A stretch of DNA of 64,000 nt from Caulobacteraceae bacterium (GTDB taxonomy: Bacteria > Pseudomonadota > Alphaproteobacteria > Caulobacterales > Caulobacteraceae). The first letter of the stretch is position 1, and the number at the start of each line of letters is the position of its first letter. Both the position numbers and the translations under genes were made by a program. This document shows positions 27,904 to 34,799 of the stretch, one piece after another. Where the stretch lies: assembly GCA_947475875.1 (NCBI GenBank), contig CANJME010000015.1:20633-84632 (forward strand), in the 5' to 3' direction. The notes beneath the pieces were generated by a model. That model worked only from the letters and a program-made list of their open reading frames with translations, did not search any database and was not told the DNA's origin.

Positions 27904-29061
27904 CTACCCCCGCGCCTTCGCCAGCCGCCTCGCGCCCTCGTCCAGCACCTCGTCGGATTTGGCGAAGCACAGGCGCAGGATGTTGGTGACCGGGTTCTCT
28001 TCATAGAAGGCCGAGACCGGGATCGAGGCGACGCCGTGTTCGGCCACGGCGCGCAGGGCGAAGTCCCGGTCGGGCTCTTTCACGCCTGAGGCCGCCAGGT
28101 CAATGTTGAGGAAATAGGTGCCGGCGGAGGGCAGGACCTCAAAGCCTTCGGAGGTCAAGGCAGCGGTCAGGCGGTCGCGTGAGCGCTGCAGCTCGGCGGG
28201 CATCGTCTCGAACCAGTCGCCCGGATTGTTCAGCCCCTCGGCCACCGCGGCCTGAAGGTTGGGCGGGGTGGTGAAGGTCAGGAACTGGTGGGCCTTGAGG
28301 ATGACGCTGAGAAGCGGCGGGGCGGCGCAGATGAACCCCACCTTCCAGCCCGTCAGACCAAACATCTTGCCGGCCGAGCCGATCTTGACGGCGCGGTCGC
28401 GCATGCCCGGCATGGCGATCAGCGGCAGGTGGCGCGCGCCATCGAACACCACTTCTTCCCACACCTCGTCGCAGACGCAGATCAGGTCGTGCGCCACACA
28501 GATCCCGGCGAGCAAGGTGAGGTCTTCGGCGCCATAGACCACGGCGGCGGGATTGAGCGGGTTGTTGAGCGCGATCACCTTCGTCTTCGGCGTGATCAGC
28601 GCCTCGATCATGAACCGGTCGAACCGGAAATGCGGCGGCTCCAGCCTCGCCAGCACGGCCTTGGCCCCCGCCAGCCGCACCATAGGCGCATAGGAATCAT
28701 AGAGCGGCTGGAAGAGGATCGCCTCGTCGCCGGGCGAGAGCAGGGCCAGGAAACTGGCCGCCAGCGCCTCGGTGGCGCCCGAGGTGATGATCACCTCGCG
28801 CTCCCAGTCCAGTTCGAGGTTCTGCCGCCGACCATAGTGGCCGGCCACCGCCTGTCGCAGGTCGGGTATCCCGGCCATCGGCGGGTACTGGTTCAAGCCG
28901 TGCATCACCGCCTCGGCCGCCGCCCGCCGCACGAACTCCGGCCCCGGCGCATCCGGAAACCCCTGGCCCAGGTTGATCGCCCCATGCTTGCGCGCCAGCC
29001 CCGACATGACGTCGAAGATCGTGGGCGGCAGGGCGGAAAACAGCGGGTTCATGTGGGTCAA
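27904..29061 (-). CDS. Pyridoxal-phosphate aminotransferase (class I/II)
   Basis: This 385-residue fold-type I aminotransferase shows INLGQGFPD at the N-terminus, NQYPPMAGIPDLR, SGATEAL for cofactor phosphate, LNNPLNPAA, the CVCDEVWEEVVFDG acid, and the PLP lysine in GSAGKMFGLTGWKVGF. The NPxxP loop and NLGQGFPD match the methionine- and kynurenine-type aminotransferases (YbdL/KAT group). The exact substrate cannot be told. It carries no obvious partner and is divergent from the small genes at 29113. Confidence 0.9.
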   Translation of the reverse strand: MTHMNPLFSALPPTIFDVMSGLARKHGAINLGQGFPDAPGPEFVRRAAAEAVMHGLNQYPPMAGIPDLRQAVAGHYGRRQNLELDWEREVIITSGATEALAASFLALLSPGDEAILFQPLYDSYAPMVRLAGAKAVLARLEPPHFRFDRFMIEALITPKTKVIALNNPLNPAAVVYGAEDLTLLAGICVAHDLICVCDEVWEEVVFDGARHLPLIAMPGMRDRAVKIGSAGKMFGLTGWKVGFICAAPPLLSVILKAHQFLTFTTPPNLQAAVAEGLNNPGDWFETMPAELQRSRDRLTAALTSEGFEVLPSAGTYFLNIDLAASGVKEPDRDFALRAVAEHGVASIPVSAFYEENPVTNILRLCFAKSDEVLDEGARRLAKARG

Positions 29062-29112
29062 GCTTCAATACCGGGCTTCCCCCGCGTCCGATAGCGCTCT
29101 AGTCCCCCGCCC

Positions 29113-29292
29113 ATGGCCAAACTCGACCATCCCATCCCCAAGCCGCCGCCGATGCCGGACGAGGCCGAGTGCTGCCATCGCGGGTGCGAGCCCTGCATCT
29201 TCGACTATTACGACAAGGCCATGGAGCGCTGGGAGGCGCGGGTGCGGGCGCTGGGGCATGACCCGGAAGAGCTGAAACGGAGGACGCCATGA
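29113..29292 (+). CDS. Oxidoreductase-like domain small protein
   Basis: This 59-residue protein starts MAKLDHPIPKPPPMPDEAEC. The core ECCHRGCEPCIFDYYDKAME is the Oxidored-like (PF09791-type) short domain, with Cys-Cys and Cys-x-x-Cys that may bind a metal or act in disulfide chemistry. In eukaryotes a similar segment occurs in mitochondrial proteins. The stop TGA overlaps the ATG of the following gene as ATGA, which supports both starts. It is easily missed because it is below common length cut-offs. Confidence 0.75.
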   Translation: MAKLDHPIPKPPPMPDEAECCHRGCEPCIFDYYDKAMERWEARVRALGHDPEELKRRTP

Positions 29293-29702
29293 GCGTGAGA
29301 ACAGGTACGGCTGCAGCGTTGCTGCTGCTGGTTTTGGGCCAGGCGGCGCTGGCCCAGACGCCGCCGCCGGCCTCGCCTGAGCCGGTGAACAAGGACGCCA
29401 AGTGTCTGGCGCTGGGCGTGGCGATGAACACGAGCGCCAACAACGACGACCGCACCCGCGCGGCGGGCAACCTCCTGACCTATTTTTATCTCGGCCGTAT
29501 CAGCGCAGCCGGCAAGCAGGTCGATCTCGACAGAGCTCTGGAGGCGGTGCGCACCGAAACCCGCAATGGCGCCGGACCTCTGCGCGATGACTGCAGCGCT
29601 CTCTTTACCGCAGCCCAGGGGCTGACGGTCGCCAGGCCCGACCCGGCGGACACGCCCGCTCCGGCGCCGTCAAGAACGATACCGGCGCCGAGCGCGCCCT
29701 AG
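29289..29702 (+). CDS. Exported hypothetical protein
   Basis: This 137-residue protein has a signal peptide (TGTAAALLLLVLGQAALAQT, cleavage near ALAQ), then a Pro-rich linker, a helical domain (residues 35-110, with two Cys, in DAKCLALG and RDDCSALF, that may form a disulfide), and a Pro/Ala tail. No family is recognised. It is translationally coupled to the Oxidored-like gene. Periplasmic location and the cysteine pair suggest the two may work together, which is speculative. Confidence 0.65.
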   Translation: MSVRTGTAAALLLLVLGQAALAQTPPPASPEPVNKDAKCLALGVAMNTSANNDDRTRAAGNLLTYFYLGRISAAGKQVDLDRALEAVRTETRNGAGPLRDDCSALFTAAQGLTVARPDPADTPAPAPSRTIPAPSAP

Positions 29703-29731
29703 GGCAGAACTCACCAGCGCCTGATGCGCCT

Positions 29732-30019
29732 TCAGGCCGGATCGAAGCGCAGCAGCAATGCGGCCAGTTCGGTTTGCCGCACGTCGCTGACGCCATGGCG
29801 TTCGACGTCGTCGCGCCTTTCGCGGGCCGCCACGCGGGCCACCAGGCCAACAATGGCCGAGGCCTGGGTATGATTGACCCCGCCTGAATTCAGATAATAA
29901 ACGATGGACTGCCGGGGTACGCCGATGGCCCTGGCCATGCCGCCTTGCCAGACTTTTCCGAACAGCGTCTCGCCGATTTCTTGTATTTCCGCCGATGTCA
30001 GTTCGAATGTGAGGGCCAT
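29732..30019 (-). CDS. Small helix-turn-helix protein
   Basis: This 95-residue protein contains a probable HTH: WQGGMARAIGVPRQSIVYYLNSGGVNHTQA, in which ARAIGV and RQSIVYYL form the turn and recognition helix. The sequence resembles Cro/C1-type or phage-like regulators. There is no other domain. The long AT-richer region upstream could be its own regulatory target. Nearby envelope genes give no firm context. Confidence 0.68.
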   Translation of the reverse strand: MALTFELTSAEIQEIGETLFGKVWQGGMARAIGVPRQSIVYYLNSGGVNHTQASAIVGLVARVAARERRDDVERHGVSDVRQTELAALLLRFDPA

Positions 30020-30578
30020 TTTGTATATTTCAGCCTAGCACGGATCGTTCTGGAATCCGGCAGACAAAATCGATCTCGGAAAATTCGCTTGATTACTATT
30101 CAGATAGCAAAGACTATTACTTAACCATCGGGGTATTGCGCATAATAATATGCGAATTGACTCGACAATCGTCATATTCGACCGTCCGATGGTTCCCATC
30201 ACCGGCAAGCTGATGGCCGCCGGCGGCTGAGAGATACGCGTCGCGCTCCCGCCTTGAGGCTGGAAAGATGACGTCCGACCTTTCCGGCCACAAATCTCGG
30301 CCGTGGTCCATCCCAACCGGATCATGACCTTCGCGCGCGACCGGGGCGGTATCCCTTGAGCCCCGGTCACCTCGCGTCTGCTCGGTGGAGGTCCACCCCC
30401 CGTTCCCCCACGGAGCAGCTTTTTTTGAGTTCCGGGGGACCTTTGTTCTCCAAAGACTGCGGCGCTAGCTGTTTTAGCGAAAGAAGCCGCTTCATGCAGG
30501 GCAGGCCAGCTCCCGGCGCGCAGTCAGAGGGATCAGGCGCTATCGGCCCGGCTTTCGCCGGACCTGCTTGAGCGCGGG
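30020..30578. other. AT-richer intergenic stretch with no coding gene
   Basis: These 559 bases lie between the HTH gene (start at 30019) and the OmpA-family stop at 30579. They contain ACTTAACCAT (around 30119), a CtrA half-site TTAACCAT at 30121-30128, a GACTC at 30160 (a possible CcrM methylation site) and a strong terminator at 30378-30426. No protein reading frame has a plausible start and domain. A small RNA ending at the terminator is possible. Confidence 0.55.
30378..30426 (+). terminator. Rho-independent terminator with no gene upstream
   Basis: CTGCTCGGTGG (30378-30388) pairs with CCACGGAGCAG (30408-30418) with one mismatch. Seven T follow (30420-30426). No protein gene on this strand ends here: the nearest genes on both sides are on the minus strand. 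That implies a non-coding transcript of up to a few hundred bases. Confidence 0.55.
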
Positions 30579-31281
30579 CTAGGACAGAACCTGGATGACC
30601 ACGCGGCGGTTTTCCGCCCGGCCGGCCCGGGTGTTGTTGGGCGCGATCGGGTTGCTCTCGCCGTAAGAGATGGTGTTGATCCGGTTCAGCGGCACGCCAT
30701 GGGATGAGAGATAACGGCGTACGGCCTCGGCGCGCTCGGCGCCCAGCCGTTCATTGACCTGCGGCGAGCCGGTGGCGTCGGCGTAGCCCTGAATCTCCAG
30801 ATAGACGTTCTTGTTCTCGGCCCGCAGGCGGGTGACCAGCTCGTCGAGCCGAGCCGAGCCGAGCCTGGGCCTCGGGCGTCAGCTGCGCCTTGTTGGCGGG
30901 GAACTTGATGCTGTCGTCGGTGAGCACCACCGAATACATGAACTTGCCCTCGGCCAGTACGCCGGCGGCCTTGGCCCGATCAAGCGCTTCCTGAGCGGTG
31001 GCGCCAATGCGGCCGACCTGGCCGTTCAGCGAACTGACCTGACCGCCGAGCTGGTCGACCTGACCGCCGACCTTGCCAAGCTGGTCGCCCTGGTTGTTGA
31101 GCGCGCCCTGGGTCGAGGCGAGCTCGCTCTGGGTGCGGCTGATCTCGGCGGCATTGGCCTGGGCCTGGGCGTCGACGGGAGCGACTGCCTTGGCGATGTC
31201 CTCTTTGGTGGCGCAGGCGGAGAGGGAAAGGGCGCCCAGCACGGCGACGCCGCTGACAAACCCGGAATGCAATGACCTCAC
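30579..31281 (-). pseudogene. OmpA-family lipoprotein, frameshifted by a pentanucleotide repeat
   Basis: Starting at GTG 31281, the first frame gives a lipoprotein signal (LGALSLSACATKED, Cys in LSAC), a coiled, Gln/Ala-rich segment with VGGQVDQLGGQVSSLNGQVG, and the OmpA start (MYSVVLTDDSIKFPANKAQLTPEAQARL). At 30845-30864 four copies of CGAGC break the frame, which ends at 30751. In the next frame the rest is intact: NVYLEIQGYADATGSP, VNERLGAERAEAVRRYL and GRAENRRVVIQVLS, stop at 30579. Two or five repeat copies would restore the frame. The lost part is the peptidoglycan-binding domain. Either a real phase-variable or decayed gene, or a sequencing error. Confidence 0.82.
30845..30864. repeat. 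Four tandem CGAGC units
   Basis: CGAGC occurs four times without interruption inside the OmpA-family gene. Each 5-base unit changes the frame by two. The copy number seen is out of frame. Confidence 0.95.
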
Positions 31282-31323
31282 GGAACTGATCCTTCTTTGG
31301 TGAACTTGAGTCCCCGGGAGGGA

Positions 31324-31348
31324 AACGCAACTGTCACGCTTCTGTTCC
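31324..31348 (-). promoter_or_regulatory. Perfect EcfG-type promoter upstream of the OmpA-family gene
   Basis: On the minus strand GGAAC (31344-31348), 16 bases, CGTT (31324-31327). This is an exact match to the alphaproteobacterial general-stress (EcfG) consensus. The GTG start lies 43 bases beyond the -10. Confidence 0.7.
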
Positions 31349-31415
31349 CGGTCGGATGTGACGGCTCGCCACGATGGTGACACCGGCGCAATATCCAAAA
31401 GCGCCTGAATAGCCG

Positions 31416-32162
31416 ATGAACATGCGATTGCCTCTTGAACAGACAGGTCCCAGGGCCGGGCGGCGGCAAGGTGAGCGCCGGATCGGGATGGCCGCGGCCC
31501 TCAGTATCGCCGGACATGTGGCCGTGCTGCTCGCCCTCTTCTGGACCCCGCATGCGAAACCCCGGCCGCCGGGCGAGGATTTCGTCATGGTCTCGGTGAT
31601 CGCCGCGCCCGCGCCCGCCCCGGCGCCCTCGGCAGCCGCCAAGCCCAAGGTAAAGCCGGCCAAAATGCCCACCGTCAAACCCGTCAAGGCTCCGGTCAAG
31701 CCGCCGCGCCAGGCCCCCAGCCCGATCGCCGCCAAGGCGCCCGCCGCGCCCACCGCCCCCGAACTCAGCGACGCCCAGCTGGCGGCCGCCACTACCGCCC
31801 GCACCGGATCAGGTTCGGGCAGCGGCGCCGGTTCGGGCGGGCGGGACTGCAACATGGTCCAATGGCTCGAGACGGCGCTGCGCCGTGACCCCGAGGTGCA
31901 GACGGCCATGGCCGCCGCCCATCGCGGCCGCCCGATGCTGGTCTGGGACCGCCGCTGGATCCGCAGTCAGGGCGAGGACGGCGAGGGCCTGGCGATCGTC
32001 CGCGAGGCGATGATGGTGCACATCGCGTTCGCGCCGGCCGCCTGCAAGGCCGACCCGGTGCGGGGCCTGGTGCTGATTTCATTGAACGATACGCCGGGCG
32101 CGCCAAAGCTGGCGCTCGGCGCCGGTGACTGGCGATGGACGGATTTGCTGGGCGGGCGGTGA
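31416..32162 (+). CDS. TonB-like single-pass envelope protein
   Basis: This 248-residue protein has a short basic cytoplasmic start, one membrane helix (MAAALSIAGHVAVLLALFW, about 25-43) and a long Pro/Ala/Lys linker (residues 60-115), the layout of TonB or TolA. After a Gly/Ser stretch comes a C-terminal domain of about 110 residues with two cysteines (CNMVQWLETALR and ACKADPVRG). It lacks the classical TonB YP motif, so partner and substrate are unclear. It is divergent from the OmpA-family gene, and no exbB or exbD is nearby. Confidence 0.7.
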   Translation: MNMRLPLEQTGPRAGRRQGERRIGMAAALSIAGHVAVLLALFWTPHAKPRPPGEDFVMVSVIAAPAPAPAPSAAAKPKVKPAKMPTVKPVKAPVKPPRQAPSPIAAKAPAAPTAPELSDAQLAAATTARTGSGSGSGAGSGGRDCNMVQWLETALRRDPEVQTAMAAAHRGRPMLVWDRRWIRSQGEDGEGLAIVREAMMVHIAFAPAACKADPVRGLVLISLNDTPGAPKLALGAGDWRWTDLLGGR

Positions 32163-32350
32163 CGCCGGAGGCCGACTGACAGTCACAAAAATGTTTTTTT
32201 GCGTCGTTGCAACGCCGGAGCCCATTGACCGGGTATTAACCGTGTGGCCCCATACCTAGGGTGTTGGGGTGATTTGCCCACAACATGTAGCGCCGAAAGT
32301 CCCTCAAAAGGCTTGAACGGGCGCACCAGGGGCATAAGGTAAACCGGGCT

Positions 32351-34225
32351 ATGATGGGTAGAGAAGCAGTTCAGACCGTATCGGTATCGACGCACCAGGC
32401 GCGCTTTGCGAGCACGCGGCCGGCGGCCAAGGTGGAGCTCAAGCTGGTGCGCAAGGTCGAGGTCGACCGCACGCGTGACGCCCTGCTCACCGACTTCGGC
32501 AAGAAGACCCTGGAAGATCGCTATCTGCTGCCCGGCGAGAGCTATCAGGACATGTTCGCCCGCGTCGCGACCGCCTTCGCCGACGATGCCGATCACGCCC
32601 AGCGCCTGTACGACTATGTCTCAAAACTGTGGTTCATGCCGGCCACGCCGGTGCTGTCGAACGGCGGCGCCGACCGCGGCCTGCCGATCAGTTGTTTCCT
32701 CAATTCGGTCGGCGACAGCCTCGAAGACATCGTTGGCACCTGGAACGAAAACGTGTGGCTGGCCTCCAACGGCGGCGGCATCGGCACCTATTGGGGCGGC
32801 GTCCGCTCCATCGGCGAGAAGGTCAAGGGCTCGGGCCAGACCAGCGGCATCATCCCCTTCATCCGGGTGATGGACTCGCTGACGCTCGCCATCAGCCAGG
32901 GCTCGCTGCGCCGCGGCTCGGCGGCGGTATATCTCGACATCCACCATCCCGAGATCGAGGAATTCCTCGAAATCCGCAAACCCTCGGGCGACTTCAACCG
33001 CAAGTCCCTGAACCTGCACCACGGCCTGTCGGTGACCGACGAGTTCATGGAAGCCGTCCGCGACGGCGCCTTGTTTGACCTGCGCTCGCCAAAGACCGGC
33101 GAGTCGGTCAAGCAGGTCGACGCCCGCACCCTCTGGCAGAAAATCCTCGAGATCCGCCTGCAGACCGGCGAGCCGTACCTGATCTTCTCGGACACCGTGA
33201 ACCGGGCCATGCCTGAGCACCAGCGCGCGCTGGGCCTGAAGGTCCGCCAGTCGAACCTGTGCTCGGAAATCATGCTGCCGACCGGGACCGACCACACCGG
33301 CACGGACCGCACCGCCGTTTGCTGCCTGTCGTCGGTCAACGCCGAAACCTTCCTGGAATGGCGCGACCATCCGACTTTCGTCGAGGACGTGATGCGCTTC
33401 CTCGACAATGTGCTGCAGGACTTCATCGACCGGGCCCCGGCGGCCATGGGGGCCGCATCCTACGCCGCGATCCGTGAGCGCTCGGTCGGCCTGGGGCTGA
33501 TGGGTTTCCACTCTTTCCTGCAGGCCCAGAACGTGCCGTTCGAATCCGCTCTGGCCAAGAGCTGGAACATGCGGCTTTTCAAGCATCTGCGCCGCGAGGC
33601 CGACAAGGCTTCCCGCACCCTCGCCGCTGAGCGCGGGCCCTGCCCGGACGCCGAAGAGAACGGCGTCATGGAGCGGTTCAGCCACAAGCTCGCCATCGCC
33701 CCGACCGCCTCGATCAGCATCATCTGCGGCGGCACATCCGCCGGCATTGAGCCGATCCCGGCCAATATCTATACCCACAAGACCCTCTCGGGCTCGTTCG
33801 CGGTGAAGAACCCGTATCTGGAAAAACTGCTCGAAACCAAGGGCAAGAACGACGACTTCACCTGGCGCTCGATCCTCGAACACGAGGGCTCGGTGATGCA
33901 CCTTGATTGCCTGACCCAGGACGAGAAAGACGTCTACAAGACTGCCTTCGAACTCGACCAGCGCTGGGTGGTGGAACTGGCCGCCGACCGCACCCCGGAA
34001 ATCTGCCAGTCCCAGTCGCTCAACATCTTCCTGCCGGGCGATGTCGATAAGTGGGACCTGCACATGCTGCACTACCAGGCCTGGGAACGCGGCGTGAAAA
34101 GCCTCTACTACCTGCGCTCAAAGTCCGTACAGCGCGCCGCCTTCGCCGGCGGCGAAGACGCCCCGATCGTGGCGGCCATGGACACGCCGAAAACCGACTA
34201 CGAAGAGTGTCTCGCCTGCCAGTAG
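32351..34225 (+). CDS. nrdA: Ribonucleoside-diphosphate reductase alpha subunit (class I)
   Basis: This 624-residue protein is NrdA-like: PATPVLSNGG, PISCFLNSVGD (redox Cys near residue 114), ASNGGGIGTYWGGVRS, SNLCSEIML with the radical-site Cys and Glu, PTASISIICGGTSAGIEP and the C-terminal redox pair in ECLACQ. It reduces ribonucleotides to deoxy forms with an NrdB radical subunit. It is shorter than E. coli NrdA because the N-terminal ATP-cone (about 90-100 residues) is missing, so dATP feedback through that domain is absent. nrdB does not follow; a repeat and a DUF559 gene do. Confidence 0.95.
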   Translation: MMGREAVQTVSVSTHQARFASTRPAAKVELKLVRKVEVDRTRDALLTDFGKKTLEDRYLLPGESYQDMFARVATAFADDADHAQRLYDYVSKLWFMPATPVLSNGGADRGLPISCFLNSVGDSLEDIVGTWNENVWLASNGGGIGTYWGGVRSIGEKVKGSGQTSGIIPFIRVMDSLTLAISQGSLRRGSAAVYLDIHHPEIEEFLEIRKPSGDFNRKSLNLHHGLSVTDEFMEAVRDGALFDLRSPKTGESVKQVDARTLWQKILEIRLQTGEPYLIFSDTVNRAMPEHQRALGLKVRQSNLCSEIMLPTGTDHTGTDRTAVCCLSSVNAETFLEWRDHPTFVEDVMRFLDNVLQDFIDRAPAAMGAASYAAIRERSVGLGLMGFHSFLQAQNVPFESALAKSWNMRLFKHLRREADKASRTLAAERGPCPDAEENGVMERFSHKLAIAPTASISIICGGTSAGIEPIPANIYTHKTLSGSFAVKNPYLEKLLETKGKNDDFTWRSILEHEGSVMHLDCLTQDEKDVYKTAFELDQRWVVELAADRTPEICQSQSLNIFLPGDVDKWDLHMLHYQAWERGVKSLYYLRSKSVQRAAFAGGEDAPIVAAMDTPKTDYEECLACQ

Positions 34226-34701
34226 GAAAGTAGCAGCGGCTTCCAAAACACCTCCCCGTCATACGGGGGAGGGGGACCGCGAAGCGGTGGAGGGGCAAAC
34301 GCCCGCACGAGCCCCTCCCGCCTCGCAATCATCGCCGACGCAAGCTTGAGCGCCCGCTCGGCCATCTCGTCCGGCCGCTCCATAACCCAACGCGCCGGAA
34401 TCCGAACCACCCGCACCCCCTGATCGCGCACCCAGGCGTCACGCCGCGCATCGTACTGAGGTTCGGCCCCGAGGTAGTGCCCCTCGCCATCAATCTCGAT
34501 CGCCAGCCGCGCCGGCGCACAGAAGAAATCCAGGATGTACGGCCCGAACGGATGCTGGCGGCGGAACTTGGGTTTGCCGGGTTCGCGGCCGCGAAAGCGC
34601 TCCCAGAGATAGACCTCGGGCTTCGACATCCTTTTGCGAAGGGATCGAGCGCGGGTGACGACTGTGGAGCGCGGGGACACGAAAGAACAAAAACAGAACA
34701 T
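34198..34701 (-). CDS. DUF559 endonuclease-like protein between inverted repeats
   Basis: This protein of about 167 residues belongs to DUF559, a Vsr-like fold of the PD-(D/E)XK group. Seen are RARSLRKRMSKPEVYLWERF, KFRRQHPFGPYILDFFC (Asp58) and LAIEIDGEGHYLG (Glu69, Asp71, His75), then VRVVRIPARWVME. Function of stand-alone DUF559 proteins is unknown. Start is uncertain: ATG 34701 is used here, GTG at about 34680 and ATG 34629 are possible. Residues 136-154 are encoded by a palindromic repeat, and the last 28 bases overlap the nrdA 3' end. Another repeat copy in opposite orientation lies upstream. Confidence 0.8.
   Translation of the reverse strand: MFCFCSFVSPRSTVVTRARSLRKRMSKPEVYLWERFRGREPGKPKFRRQHPFGPYILDFFCAPARLAIEIDGEGHYLGAEPQYDARRDAWVRDQGVRVVRIPARWVMERPDEMAERALKLASAMIARREGLVRAFAPPPLRGPPPPYDGEVFWKPLLLSYWQARHSS
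34250..34296. repeat. Family-A palindromic repeat, copy 2
   Basis: CCTCCCC...GGGGAGG, then GACCGCGAAGCGGT and GGAGGGG. It is inside the 3' end of the DUF559 reading frame and is an inverted partner of the copy at 34743-34791. Preceded by AAAACA, as in copies 3 and 4. Confidence 0.9.
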
Positions 34702-34742
34702 TGTTCTTTTGGCAAGACTGGATGGGGCTGTGCGAGCGGCGA

Positions 34743-34791
34743 CCCCTCCACCGCTTCGCGGTCCCCCTCCCCGGCCAAGCCGGGGAGGTGT
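34743..34791. repeat. Family-A palindromic repeat, copy 3 (opposite orientation)
   Basis: Reading the minus strand gives the same AAAACACCTCCCC start and GACCGCGAAGCGGT core as copy 2. It falls between the DUF559 start and the M28 peptidase stop, so the DUF559 gene is bracketed by head-on copies. Confidence 0.9.
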
Positions 34792-34799
34792 TTTCGGCG

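Noticed and set aside
32621..34072. Open frame opposite nrdA
   Set aside because: Antisense shadow without motif or start signal.
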